In this document: positions 27,369 through 35,839 of the stretch, piece after piece | How the letters are laid out: each line of letters opens with the position of its first letter | Position numbering within the stretch: position 1 is the stretch's first letter | Assembly: GCA_001184405.1 (NCBI GenBank) | Contig: LFMX01000042.1 | Coordinates: forward strand, 1-44,287 | Reading direction: 5' to 3' | Source: Candidatus Burkholderia humilis | GTDB taxonomy: Bacteria > Pseudomonadota > Gammaproteobacteria > Burkholderiales > Burkholderiaceae | DNA length: 44,287 bases | The notes under the pieces: generated by a model | What the model was told of the DNA's origin: nothing | Databases searched by the model: none | What the model saw: the letters and a program-made list of their open reading frames with translations, nothing else | Program-made: the position numbers and the translations under genes

Positions 27369-28944
27369 TTTTTAATGGCGCGATTCGAGGCGATGTCCGC
27401 GATCACATGCATCGCCTCATGCAGTTCGGTGCGCGCGGCGAGCGTGCGATATTGCTTGAACAGAACAAGGCATCGTAAATCGCACTCGCCGATGCATCCG
27501 CTTCGAAGCGTTCGAAGCGTTTCGCACCGAAACGCGCCGCGCCTTCCGCGAAATCCTTCACGACTTTCGATGCCACCGCGCCGTGAATTGCCGCGCCCAC
27601 GGCCGTGCCGTAGCGAATCTCGGGCACGTCGAGCGGCATGGCGAGCACATCGGCCATGAGTTGCAATAGAAAGCGGTTGTTCTCGCTCAGACCGCTCGCG
27701 AGAATCAAGCGCTCGACGCGCGCGCCGGTTCGTTGCATCAGTTCGATGATCGTGCGCGCGCCGAAGCACAGCGATTCCAGCATCGCGCGATAAATCTGCG
27801 TGCGCGTGGTCGTCGTGCGCAAGCCGATGATGAGACCGCTCACCTGCGGATCCGACAACGGCACCCGGCATCCATTCCACCAGTCGAGCGCGAGCAGTCC
27901 CGCTTCGCCGGGCTTCAGACTCGCCGCGCTCGCGTTATAGCCGGCGAAGTTGGTTGATAAATCTTCGGCCATCGGTGCGGTTTTGACGAACCACGCGAGT
28001 GCACCGCCGAAACCGGTTTGACCCGCTTCGTAACACCACAAGCCGGGCAGCGCCGCATCTTTCGCCACGCCTTCGATACCGCACGGCAACGCGCGTTCGG
28101 CATCGTCGAGCAACATATACACGGCCGATGTCCCGAGCGCGCCGGCCAGCGTGCCCGCTTGAACCGCGCCGAGCGCCGGCAAAATCACGTGCGAATCGAT
28201 GGCCGCCACCGCGACGACCGGCTCGCCGAGCATGCCCGTGCGTGCCATTTATGCGTCACGACACCCGCCGCCGATCCGATACACAGCGGCACGCTCAAGC
28301 GCTCGCGCAAGCCATTGACGCCGAGATCGGGATAAGCGCGCGCATCGGAGTAATGCACCTTGTAGCGCGCCATGTCCGAACTGCGCGCTTCCTTGCCCGT
28401 CAGTTACCACACGAGCCAGTCCGCCCACTTCGATGAAGCGCGCCGTTCGCGCCCACATATCGGGCGCTTGCGCGGCGAGTTGCGCGGCCTTCGCAGGCAG
28501 TCATTCGCCCGATGTCTTGCCGCCCGACTTCGTGAGTTCCGCGCTGTAATGCCGGTTGATTTCATCGGCCCAGGGCTGCGACGCGTGATGCTTCCACAGC
28601 TTCACATACGCATGCGGTTGGTGCGGATAGCGCGTGGAAAGCGGCGTGCCGTGTTCATCGACGGGCAAGGGCGAACTTGCGGTGAAGCCAATGCCGATGC
28701 CTTCGATACGCTTGTCGCGCGCAAGCGTCGACAGAATCACTTCCGCGCATTCCACATAATCCGGCGCATGCTGCAATGCAAAGCCCGCTTCGAGCGGCGT
28801 GCCGTCGGGCAACGCATCGATCAGCGTGCCATGCCGATACCGCAGCGCATGCGTGGCGCACACCTTGCCGCTCGCGATATCGATCAACACGCCGCGCGCG
28901 GAATCCGTGCCGTAGTCGAGGCCAATCAGAAAGCCGTCATGCAT
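27362..28944 (-). pseudogene. FGGY-family carbohydrate kinase (ribulokinase-like), two stops and several frameshifts
   Basis: MHDGFLIGLDYGTDSARGVL carries the first phosphate motif of FGGY sugar kinases, close to ribulokinase. The frame runs to GGKTSGE then hits TGA (28503-28501) where a tryptophan (TGG) is usual, continues in frame as LPAKAAQLAAQAPDMWARTA, shifts near 28432 to DWLVW, meets TAA (28406-28404), and goes on as LTGKEARSSDMARYKVHYSD. A later part is well kept (MLGEPVVAVAAIDSHVILPA; SGLSENNRFLLQLMADVLAM) until a last shift near 27470. It is divergent from the SDR at 29018; together they resemble a polyol or pentulose pathway. Dead gene. Confidence 0.88.
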
Positions 28945-29017
28945 CGTCGTGAATCCAGAAGGAAGGAAATGCAATATAGTGCATCGGCGTGCCTTCAATC
29001 ACTCACGAGACGAAACC

Positions 29018-29791
29018 ATGTAGGGTAACAAGCACAATTTCGCTGGACGACGCGTGTTCATCACGGGCGGCAGCCGGGGCATCGGATATCAGACGGCGCT
29101 TGCGTTGGGCGAAGCGGGCGCGGCCGTGATCGTGTCGGATCTCGCGCAACATGCCGTCGATGAAGTGGTCGCCACGTTGCGCGCCGCATTGGTCGATGCG
29201 CACGGCGTCGTGCTCGATGTCACCGATCCCGACGCATGCGAACGCGTCGCGCGCGAACTCAACAGCGGCGATGGCTTTATCGATGTGCTGATCGCGAACG
29301 CGGGCATTGCGTGGCCCGACACTGCAGCCGAAGACATGAGCAACGAAGCGTGGCTGAAGGTCATCGACGTGAATCTGAACGGCACGTTCTGGAGTTGCCG
29401 CGCATTCGGTCGCCCTATGCTCGAACGCGGCAAGGGCGCGATCGTCACTGTCGTCTCGATGTCCGGCGTCGTCTCGAACAAGCCGCAGCGGCAAGCGCAA
29501 TACAACGCATCGAAGGCGGCGGTGCATCATCTGACGAAATCGCTTGCGGGCGAATGGGCCGAGCGCAACGTGCGCGTCAACAGCGTTGCACTGACCTACG
29601 TCAACACGCCGATGTCGAGCGGCACCGCGAAAGACGAGCGCTATTTCAAGCCGTGGATGGACAGCACGCCGATGCGCCGCATGATTGAACCGGAAGAAGT
29701 GGCATCGGCGATTGCGTTTCTTGCATCCGATGTCGCGAGCGCGATCACCGGCGCGATCCTTTTGACCAACGCGGGTTACACCATCTGGTAA
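29018..29791 (+). pseudogene. SDR-family polyol-type dehydrogenase with a stop at codon 2
   Basis: ATG 29018 is followed at once by TAG (29021-29023); the frame then reads GNKHNFAGRRVFITGGSRGI and is whole to TNAGYTIW. The cofactor loop TGGSRGIG, NAG, the catalytic Ser and Y-x3-K (QYNASKAAVHHL) are present. CAG to TAG would make the stop. Translation could restart at GTG 29054, exactly the Val of RVFITGG, losing 12 residues ahead of the first strand, so some activity is conceivable. One conserved proline (A-P-T-Y) reads leucine in ALTYVNTPM. Relatives oxidise xylitol or arabinitol. Stop is 22 bases before the next gene. Confidence 0.85.
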
Positions 29792-29812
29792 ATCACGACA
29801 GGAGACAGAGCC

Positions 29813-30985
29813 ATGAGCACGCAAGACGCCGCATGGACCGCATCGCTCGACACCGTGTTGCATGAATGGGCGCAAACCGCTGCCGCGCGCGACAAGGCCG
29901 GCGGCACCGCATTTCACGAGCGCAATCTGCTGCGCGTAAGCGGCCTGCTGCATCTATCCGTGCCGGTCGAATTCGGCGGCATGGGCGCGGCATGGTCCAC
30001 GACACTCGATGTCGTGCGTCGCATGGCGCAGGTCGACAGCTCGCTTGCGCATCTGTTCGCGTTCCATCATCTTCAACTCGCGACCATTCGCTTGTTCGGC
30101 AGCGACGCGCAGAACGAACGCTGGCTATGCGGCACGATCGACGAAGGCTGGTTTTTGGGCAACGCACTCAATCCGCTCGATAAAGGCACGTGCACGCTTG
30201 CGGATAACGCCAACGGTTTTCTCTTCGATGGCCGCAAGAGCTTCTGCTCCGGCGCACGTGATTCGGATCGGCTTATCGCCTCTGCATACGATGACGAAGG
30301 CCGCCTGCAAATCGGCGTGATGCCAACCGATCGCGCGGGCATCACCGTGCTCGACGATTGGGACAACATGGGCCAGCGTCAAACCGATAGCGGCTCCGTG
30401 ATCTTCGAACGCGTGCCGGTCGCGGCAGACGAATTGCTGAACCAGCCCGGGCCGATGTCGAGCGCCTTCGCCACGCTGCGCCCCATGTTCGCGCAAGCGA
30501 TTCTCTGCCACATCTATCTCGGTCTCGGCGAAGGCGCATTGCACGCCGCGCGCGATGCGACGCTTGCGCAGACGCGGCCGTGGATGGCATCGCCGGCGGT
30601 GCGTCCGAGCGAAGATCAGTACGTGCTCTTGCATTTCGGCGCGTTCTTCGTCGTGCTCGAAGGCGCGCGTCTGCTCACCGAACGCGCCATGCAAACATTC
30701 GATGCAGCATGGCAACGCGGCCTCGCGCTGACCGAAGACGAACGTGGCGAAGTGGCAGTGGCGATTGCGACGTCCAAGGTGGCATCGGCGCGAGCAGGAC
30801 TGGATGTCGCGCATCGCATGTTCGAACTGACGGGCGCGCGTTCCACCACGGCGGCACTGCGTCTGGACCGCTACTGGCGCAACGTGCGCGTGCATACGTT
30901 GCACGATCCGATCGACTATAAAATGCGCGAACTCGGCGACTGGGCACTCAACGCGCGCAAGCCGAAGCCATCGTTCTATTCATAA
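29813..30985 (+). CDS. acyl-CoA-dehydrogenase-fold flavoenzyme (SfnB/DszC-like)
   Basis: Intact 390 residues, MSTQDAAWTASLDTVLHEWA onward. It has the acyl-CoA dehydrogenase fold but the DszC/SfnB subclass features: SLAHLFAFHHLQLATIRLFG at the flavin-side helix, the DNANGFLFDGRKSFCSGARD loop, and no catalytic glutamate of a fatty-acid enzyme evident. Such proteins act as FMNH2-dependent monooxygenases in sulfur scavenging (dimethyl sulfone, dibenzothiophene and similar). Ribosome site AGGAGAC precedes the start. In an area with two sulfonate-type importers this points to organosulfur use, by inference. One of few undamaged enzymes. Confidence 0.8.
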   Translation: MSTQDAAWTASLDTVLHEWAQTAAARDKAGGTAFHERNLLRVSGLLHLSVPVEFGGMGAAWSTTLDVVRRMAQVDSSLAHLFAFHHLQLATIRLFGSDAQNERWLCGTIDEGWFLGNALNPLDKGTCTLADNANGFLFDGRKSFCSGARDSDRLIASAYDDEGRLQIGVMPTDRAGITVLDDWDNMGQRQTDSGSVIFERVPVAADELLNQPGPMSSAFATLRPMFAQAILCHIYLGLGEGALHAARDATLAQTRPWMASPAVRPSEDQYVLLHFGAFFVVLEGARLLTERAMQTFDAAWQRGLALTEDERGEVAVAIATSKVASARAGLDVAHRMFELTGARSTTAALRLDRYWRNVRVHTLHDPIDYKMRELGDWALNARKPKPSFYS

Positions 30986-31127
30986 GCAAAGCCGGGTATT
31001 GTTCGGATAGCTAATGACTTGCCGATGACATTACACAGCAGAAATCAGTCGTTCGATTTGCGTAAGCCCGACTTTAAGCTCGCTTCCTCCCACAACTCGT
31101 GGATAACCCGTACAAAGAGGCAAGCGA

Positions 31128-32318
31128 ATGAAACGAGTCGCACTCGCCGGCCCCGCCGGTATGCTGGTCGCCCTTTCGAGCATCGTTCAGGCACAGAGTT
31201 CCGTCACGCTATACGGTCTCGTCGATGCCGGCATCGCCTACACCAACAATCAGCGCGGCGCACATAACGTTCAGGCGACGAGCGGCAAACTCTCCGGCGC
31301 ACGCTGGAGCTTGAAGGGCGTCGAAGATCTCGGTGGCGGATATAAAGCGCTCTTCACGCTCGAAAACGGCTTTCGCATCACGGACGGTCAGCTCGGGCAA
31401 GGCGGACGCGAGTTCGGCCGGCAAGCGTTCGCCGGACTGGCGAAGACGGGCGTGGGCACCCTCACCTTCGGCCGTTAGTACGATCCGATCACCGATCTCG
31501 CCGCGCCGTTCGCGGGGCCGGGCTTCTGGTCGCCGTCCACGCATATCGGCGATAACGACAACCTCAACCAGACGTTTCGCCTGAGCAACGCGGTGAGGCT
31601 GCGCAGCGATATCATCGCGGGCTTCACGGTCGATGCGCTCTATGCGTTCAGCAATCAGCCGAGCAACAACGCGGGCCAGGGCTTCAGCAACAACCGCGCG
31701 TGGGGCGTATCGGCAAGTTATGTGAACGGACCGCTGTCGCTTGGCGGCGGCTATGTGCGGATCGATCATCCGAATGCGGTATCGAATACGAGCGGCACGG
31801 TGGGCGGCGCATCGACCACGACCGGCGACGATTACAGCGGCGCGTTCTTTTATGGCCTGAACGGTGGCGTGGCGCGTCAGCAAATTGCAGTAGGCGGCGC
31901 GAACTATGCGATCGGTCAGGCGGTGACGGTCGGCCCCGCGTTCAGCCATACGCAGCTCGACTATAACGATGGCTCATCGCGCAGGTTCAACAACTACGAT
32001 GTGAACGCGCGCTATCTGATCACGCCCGCGACGACGCTGATCGGCGTCTATACCTTCACCGATGGCCGCGCCAACAGTCTGCCCGGCACGAGCGGCACGT
32101 TGAAACCGCGCTGGCATCAATTCACGTTGGGCGTCGATTACGCGCTGTCCAAGCGAACCGATGTCTATCTGTCCGGCGTCTATCAGCTCGCGTCCGGCGA
32201 TGCCTCCACGCGCGTGGGCAATGGTTATCAGAAGATCGCGGCGATCGCGGATGCGGGCACGCCGTCATCGACGAATCGGCAAGTCGCCGTCTTTAGCGGC
32301 GTGCGCGTGCGGTTCTAA
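31128..32318 (+). pseudogene. Gram-negative general porin, one amber codon
   Basis: MKRVALAGPAGMLVALSSIV plus QAQ is the signal; the mature barrel begins QSSVTLYGLVDAGIAYTNN, as in burkholderial porins (Omp family). The frame is continuous to the C-terminal VRVRF except for TAG at 31476-31478 in TFGR-stop-YDPITDLA, where GRQYD is the family wording, so CAG became TAG. Everything before and after is normal, including the SLKGVEDLGGGYKALFTLEN block and 16-strand pattern. A truncated 116-residue product could not form a pore. No phase change occurs, so this is not an indel artefact. Confidence 0.9.
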
Positions 32319-32321
32319 ACG

Positions 32322-32459
32322 TCAGCGCATGCGAATGCGATCGACGATCACGCCCGCGCCGAAGTATCCAACGCATGCGTAAAACTCGACGCTCGCGTGT
32401 CGTTCGCTCGATGAAGGCACCACACGCAGCGCGCGGTCGATCCATTGCTATGGGCGCAT
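32322..32459 (-). pseudogene. possible decayed C-terminal fragment, identity unknown
   Basis: A short minus-strand frame reads WIDRALRVVPSSSERHASVE, then FYACVGYFGAGVIVDRIRMR and a TGA; a TAG interrupts it four codons from its ATG. The alternation of hydrophobic and polar residues resembles the end of a beta-rich domain, but no family is recognised. It may be chance coding. Confidence 0.22.
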
Positions 32460-32503
32460 GCTGTCACTTACAAACGAATGGATTCTGCTTTCGATTTCAC
32501 CAT

Positions 32504-33638
32504 TCAGTCACGCTGGCCGCGCTCTAGCGTTGTAAAGATCGCGGCACGCTCGGTCTCGCGGTTGCGGCGGCGCAGACTCTGATTGAGCCAGCGTCGCACC
32601 GGATTCTCGATCACATGATGCAGCGCCATCGCGCACAGCAGCAAGGCGCTGAAGAACACGAGCATCTGCACGGGCGTCGGCAGCGCGCTGATCACATGAA
32701 AGTTCTTGCGCGCATACGACAGCGCCTCGAGCGGAAAACGCTGCACCATGTAGATGCAGTACGACACTTCGCCGAGATACACCACCCAGCCGAGCGACAG
32801 CGGACGCGCGAGCAGATCCGTGCGCGACGACAGCGCGAACACCAACGCACCGAGCCTGACGACGCTCAGACTATCGACGCCGACGAACACGCCGGCCAGC
32901 ACGAGCGCGATGGCCACGATGCCGGTGAACATCGGCAAGTCGGCAAAGCTGCCCATCTTGCGCAGACGGCACAGCAACACGCCTGCATAGAACTCGGGTA
33001 CGAGCCGCATGAGTCCGCCCGGCAAGGACAGATGATCCGCCGCGTTCCATTTGGCCACTGCGAGCGCGGCAATCGGCAATAAGAGCGAGATAGACGCAAG
33101 CAAACGATTGCGCGCGGGCGCGAGCAAAACAAAGAGCGGAAAGAACACGTAGGCGAACCATTCGGTGCTCACGGACTATGCGACATCGTTCCAGTCGGTG
33201 ATGGTTTTAAGCGACCACGCATTCACGAGAAACAGGTTCTGCACGAAACCGAGCCACGTCGTCTGATCTGTGCCGATGATGTGCTTGTGCAGGTGATGTT
33301 CCTTGAAGAGGATCATCGCGGCGGCTGCAAAGAGACACACGAAATGCACCGGGTACACGCGTGCGAAACGCGCGATGATGAAGTCGCGATAGCTGAATGG
33401 GCGGCCCTGTCCGTTATTGGCATCGTTAGTTGTACGCGAGGATGAAGTCGCTCAGGATAAAGAAGCCATCGACACCGAGATAGCCCTTGTCGAAGAGCGG
33501 AACGGACATGCCGATATCGAAGAAAGGTCCAGCGTCGAATGCGTGAAACAGATGCCGCATCACCACCCATATCGCAAGAAAGGCGCGCAGGCCGGTGAGT
33601 GCTTGAATCTGTGTTACCGCGTGTTGGTTCTTGGTCAT
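32504..33638 (-). pseudogene. acyltransferase-3 (OafA/YrhL-like) membrane protein, frameshift and amber stop
   Basis: Start MTKNQHAVTQIQALTGLRAF holds the hallmark LTGLRAFLAIWVVMRHLFH, with the active-site H in the first span. The segment GFFILSDFILAYN has Asp where the family has Gly (SGF). A frame break and stop follow near 33420; the next part (GRPFSYRDFIIARFARVYPV) is in another frame, and in-frame TAG at 33178-33176 (WNDVA-stop-SVSTEW) again cuts it, where Trp is typical. Beyond it the frame is clean to ERGQRD. Such enzymes O-acylate surface polysaccharides. Multiple lesions: inactive. Confidence 0.85.
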
Positions 33639-34062
33639 ATTGGCGCCAGAGAAGGTTATTGTTGGGACAAGAACCCGAGGGGCGACAAGTAGAGCGAACA
33701 TCGGCGCGAGGCCGAAGGTATTTCGCCAGAGGCTCTACCGCGATGCTGCTGAACGTTCTGCGTGCCGTGCCGCTACTGCGTATGGACGCCGCAAAAGAGA
33801 GTGATGCACTGAGCGTGCTGCCCGGACTGCCTGCCCGAAGCGTGAGCCGTTCCGATGAACAGCCCTTAATAGTCACACAATTAATCGGCTTGTTCTCTTG
33901 CGGCGCCGTCTATATGTGAGGTAGCCCACATTCGAATGCTTGTGCGCGAATGAAAGCGGGACTTCTTACTTGCTATTCGACCTTTGCGTTAATGCGCCGG
34001 TCAGTCTTGCTGCAATCGTCTTTATCGACTGGCGTTATGGTCGCACAGATTCGTGCATGTCT
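33639..34062. other. 424-base gap without a recognisable gene
   Basis: Between the acyltransferase start and the DUF429 stop I see no frame with family-like wording on either strand and no clear repeat. The frames present are short and of shadow-like composition. It includes the acyltransferase promoter region by position. Confidence 0.5.
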
Positions 34063-34695
34063 TCAGGCGCGCGGATCGGGCACGAAGATCAAGCCGCCTT
34101 GCGCATCGCCATAGGCGCGCGTCTTGCCTTCCACGAGCAAACGCGCCGTGTGTGCGCAAAGCGCTGCATCGACATGATCGATTGATTTCAGCCCTGAAAT
34201 ATCGATGCCGATGTCTTCAAGCAACTTGCGCCGCTGCACGAGCTTGAGCTTCGCGGATACGACATCACGCGCGAGATAGGCGCAGGTGATTGCATGAGGA
34301 AACGTTTCGAAGCATACGCGCACGCCATCATGAGCCGTCTTCAACACCGGATGACTCGTTGCGAACGCGTGATAAACGCGCGCACCGTTGAACATCCACT
34401 CATAAAAGCCGCTCGTATTGGCGATGACGCGCGCTTCGGTCGGTGTCGAGAAACACGAGATACGCTCACGCGCCAGCTCACGCTCGGCCGCGCGGCCCGC
34501 GCCTTCGACGGCCCATTGCGAAGGCGCATCGATACCGACGGCGGTGACATCGAAGTCCATGCGTTGTCGATGCAACTGCCCCGCATCCGTGCTCGACGAC
34601 ACATGTACGATGTCATGCCCTCGCATGATGACGAGGTGGGATCCCTTCTTCGTGCCGCCGACATCGATGCCCGCTACCGTGTGACTCGACTGCAT
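34063..34695 (-). CDS. DUF429-like protein (RNase H-fold, function unknown)
   Basis: Intact 210-residue frame, start MQSSHTVAGIDVGGTKKGSH, chosen because CAGGAGAG lies five bases ahead. AGIDVGGTKKG and TAVGIDAPSQWAV are strands with acidic residues typical of the DUF429 family (ribonuclease-H-like fold); DHVDAALCAHTARLL near the end carries the other acidic pair. No biochemical role is established for the family. It stands divergent from the DUF4174 gene, 62 bases between starts. Confidence 0.75.
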   Translation of the reverse strand: MQSSHTVAGIDVGGTKKGSHLVIMRGHDIVHVSSSTDAGQLHRQRMDFDVTAVGIDAPSQWAVEGAGRAAERELARERISCFSTPTEARVIANTSGFYEWMFNGARVYHAFATSHPVLKTAHDGVRVCFETFPHAITCAYLARDVVSAKLKLVQRRKLLEDIGIDISGLKSIDHVDAALCAHTARLLVEGKTRAYGDAQGGLIFVPDPRA

Positions 34696-34757
34696 GCGAC
34701 TCTCCTGGCGCGCTTTCTGCTGCATGGTAGTGGATGAAACTCGTGAGGGAATCGATC

Positions 34758-35183
34758 ATGAGAAAGCACTTCTTATTCGCCGCGCTGCTCACGATATTGC
34801 CGCTCGGCGCAAGCGCAAGCGCGAGCACGATCGATGACTATACGTGGCACAAGCGTGTATTGATCGTGTTTGCAAAAGATGCGGCATCGCCCGAACTCGC
34901 GAAGCAACGCGCATGGATCAACGACGCGAAGGAAGGCTATAGCGAGCGTGAACTCGTGCCGATACAGGTGATCGGTCAGTCGGTGCAAGGCGCAACCGAT
35001 TCCGCCGATGCACTGCGCCAAAAGTACGGCATTGCGCCGGGCGCGTTCAGGGTGTTGCTGATCGGAAAGGACGGCGGCGTGAAGATCAACTCTAGCGAGC
35101 CGATCGAAGCGCCGCGCCTCTTCAACACCATCGATGCGATGCCAATGCGCCGCGATGAATCACGCGGCGCGCCGAAGTCATGA
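34758..35183 (+). CDS. DUF4174-domain exported protein
   Basis: Intact 141 residues, MRKHFLFAALLTILPLGASA with ASASTIDDY being the signal and mature start. The mature part (WHKRVLIVFAKDAASPELAK; ALRQKYGIAPGAFRVLLIGK; DGGVKINSSEPIEAPRLFNT; IDAMPMRRDE) matches DUF4174, a thioredoxin-like fold without CxxC, thought to be periplasmic. Role unknown. An upstream ATG at 34734 would add eight residues but would spoil the signal peptide. Confidence 0.75.
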   Translation: MRKHFLFAALLTILPLGASASASTIDDYTWHKRVLIVFAKDAASPELAKQRAWINDAKEGYSERELVPIQVIGQSVQGATDSADALRQKYGIAPGAFRVLLIGKDGGVKINSSEPIEAPRLFNTIDAMPMRRDESRGAPKS

Positions 35184-35192
35184 CGTGTAGCG

Positions 35193-35323
35193 TTACACCG
35201 CCCGCCGCACCATCAAGTCCTTGATCTTGCCGATCGCCTTGGTCGGATTGAGCCCCTTCGGGCACACGTCGACGCAGTTCATGATCGTGTGGCAACGGAA
35301 CAGACGATACGGATCTTCCAGGT
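35193..35323 (-). pseudogene. sdhB: 3' tail of a succinate dehydrogenase iron-sulfur subunit (sdhB fragment)
   Basis: Reading the minus strand, [20 protein letters not shown] followed by [20 protein letters not shown] and AV, then TAA (35195-35193). This is the C-terminal 43 or so residues of SdhB, including the cysteines in [12 protein letters not shown] that hold the [3Fe-4S] and [4Fe-4S] centres. The 5' part is absent: homology ends at about 35323, where an unrelated intron-like sequence begins. No other sdh gene is nearby, so this is a displaced or duplicated tail left by a rearrangement. Confidence 0.9.
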
Positions 35324-35424
35324 GCTACACGCTTCCTTCAGACCCCGCCTCGCGACGACGCCCTTGCGTTTCACTAGCCCTTCACCACCATCAGGTTGGA
35401 CAGGGGACTCGCACCCCCCCCAAG
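35324..35424 (-). ncRNA. fragment resembling domain I of a group II intron
   Basis: On the minus strand the text contains GGTGCGAGTCC, then GGTGGTGAAGGGCTAGTGAAA, cut here to stay short, an AAGGGCGTC block, CGCGAGGCGG and TCTGAAGGAAGC. This order and wording is what I recall of bacterial group II intron domain I. No reverse transcriptase, domain V or domain VI is present, so it is a remnant. It sits exactly between the sdhB tail and the metQ fragment. A G8 run is included. Identification is from memory of intron wording, not a structure search. Confidence 0.5.
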
Positions 35425-35426
35425 CT

Positions 35427-35839
35427 GTTGCGCATGCTCAGCGCACAGATGTCTGGCGCGCGGTCGCGGCCAATGCGACGAACACGGCCTGACCGTGAAA
35501 GTCACGACGTTCTCCGATTACACGCAGCCCAACGAAGCGCTGTCGCAACACGATCTCGATGCGAACTCGTTTCAACACAAGCCTTATCTCGATGCGGCCG
35601 TGGTCAATACCGACTGGGCAATCAAGGCGGGCATCAAGATTCCGCAGGAACGCATTGCGCAGGAGAACGTGACGGGCAATCCGTATCGCAACTTCATTGC
35701 CGTGAATGCGAAAGATGCGCAAGCGCCGTGGGTCAGGACGCTCGTCGAGAGCTATCAGCAGGCCAATGTCGCGCAGTCGATTCTCGCGGTCTATCACGGC
35801 GCAACGCTGCCCGCGTGGGACGGCGCGCTGCAACGCTGA
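35427..35839 (+). pseudogene. metQ: MetQ/NlpA-type methionine-binding protein, 5' end missing and interior deleted
   Basis: The first readable part is VAHAQRTDVWRAVAANAT, matching the P-H-A-x-I-x-D-x-V start of MetQ mature domains; the signal peptide and first strand are missing. One shift near 35485 leads to EHGLTVKVTTFSDYTQPNEA and LDANSFQHKPYLDA. Immediately after, AVVNTDWAIKAGIKIPQERI follows, which in MetQ lies about 100-115 residues further on, so the middle is lost in frame. The end (NFIAVNAKDAQAPWVRTLVE to PAWDGALQR) is normal. A ligand-binding cleft cannot form. Confidence 0.85.

Noticed and set aside
35396..35480. Start of the metQ frame as an ordinary N-terminus (MDRGLAPPPS...)
   Set aside because: That text is translation through the intron-like stretch and has no signal peptide; MetQ homology begins only near 35427.
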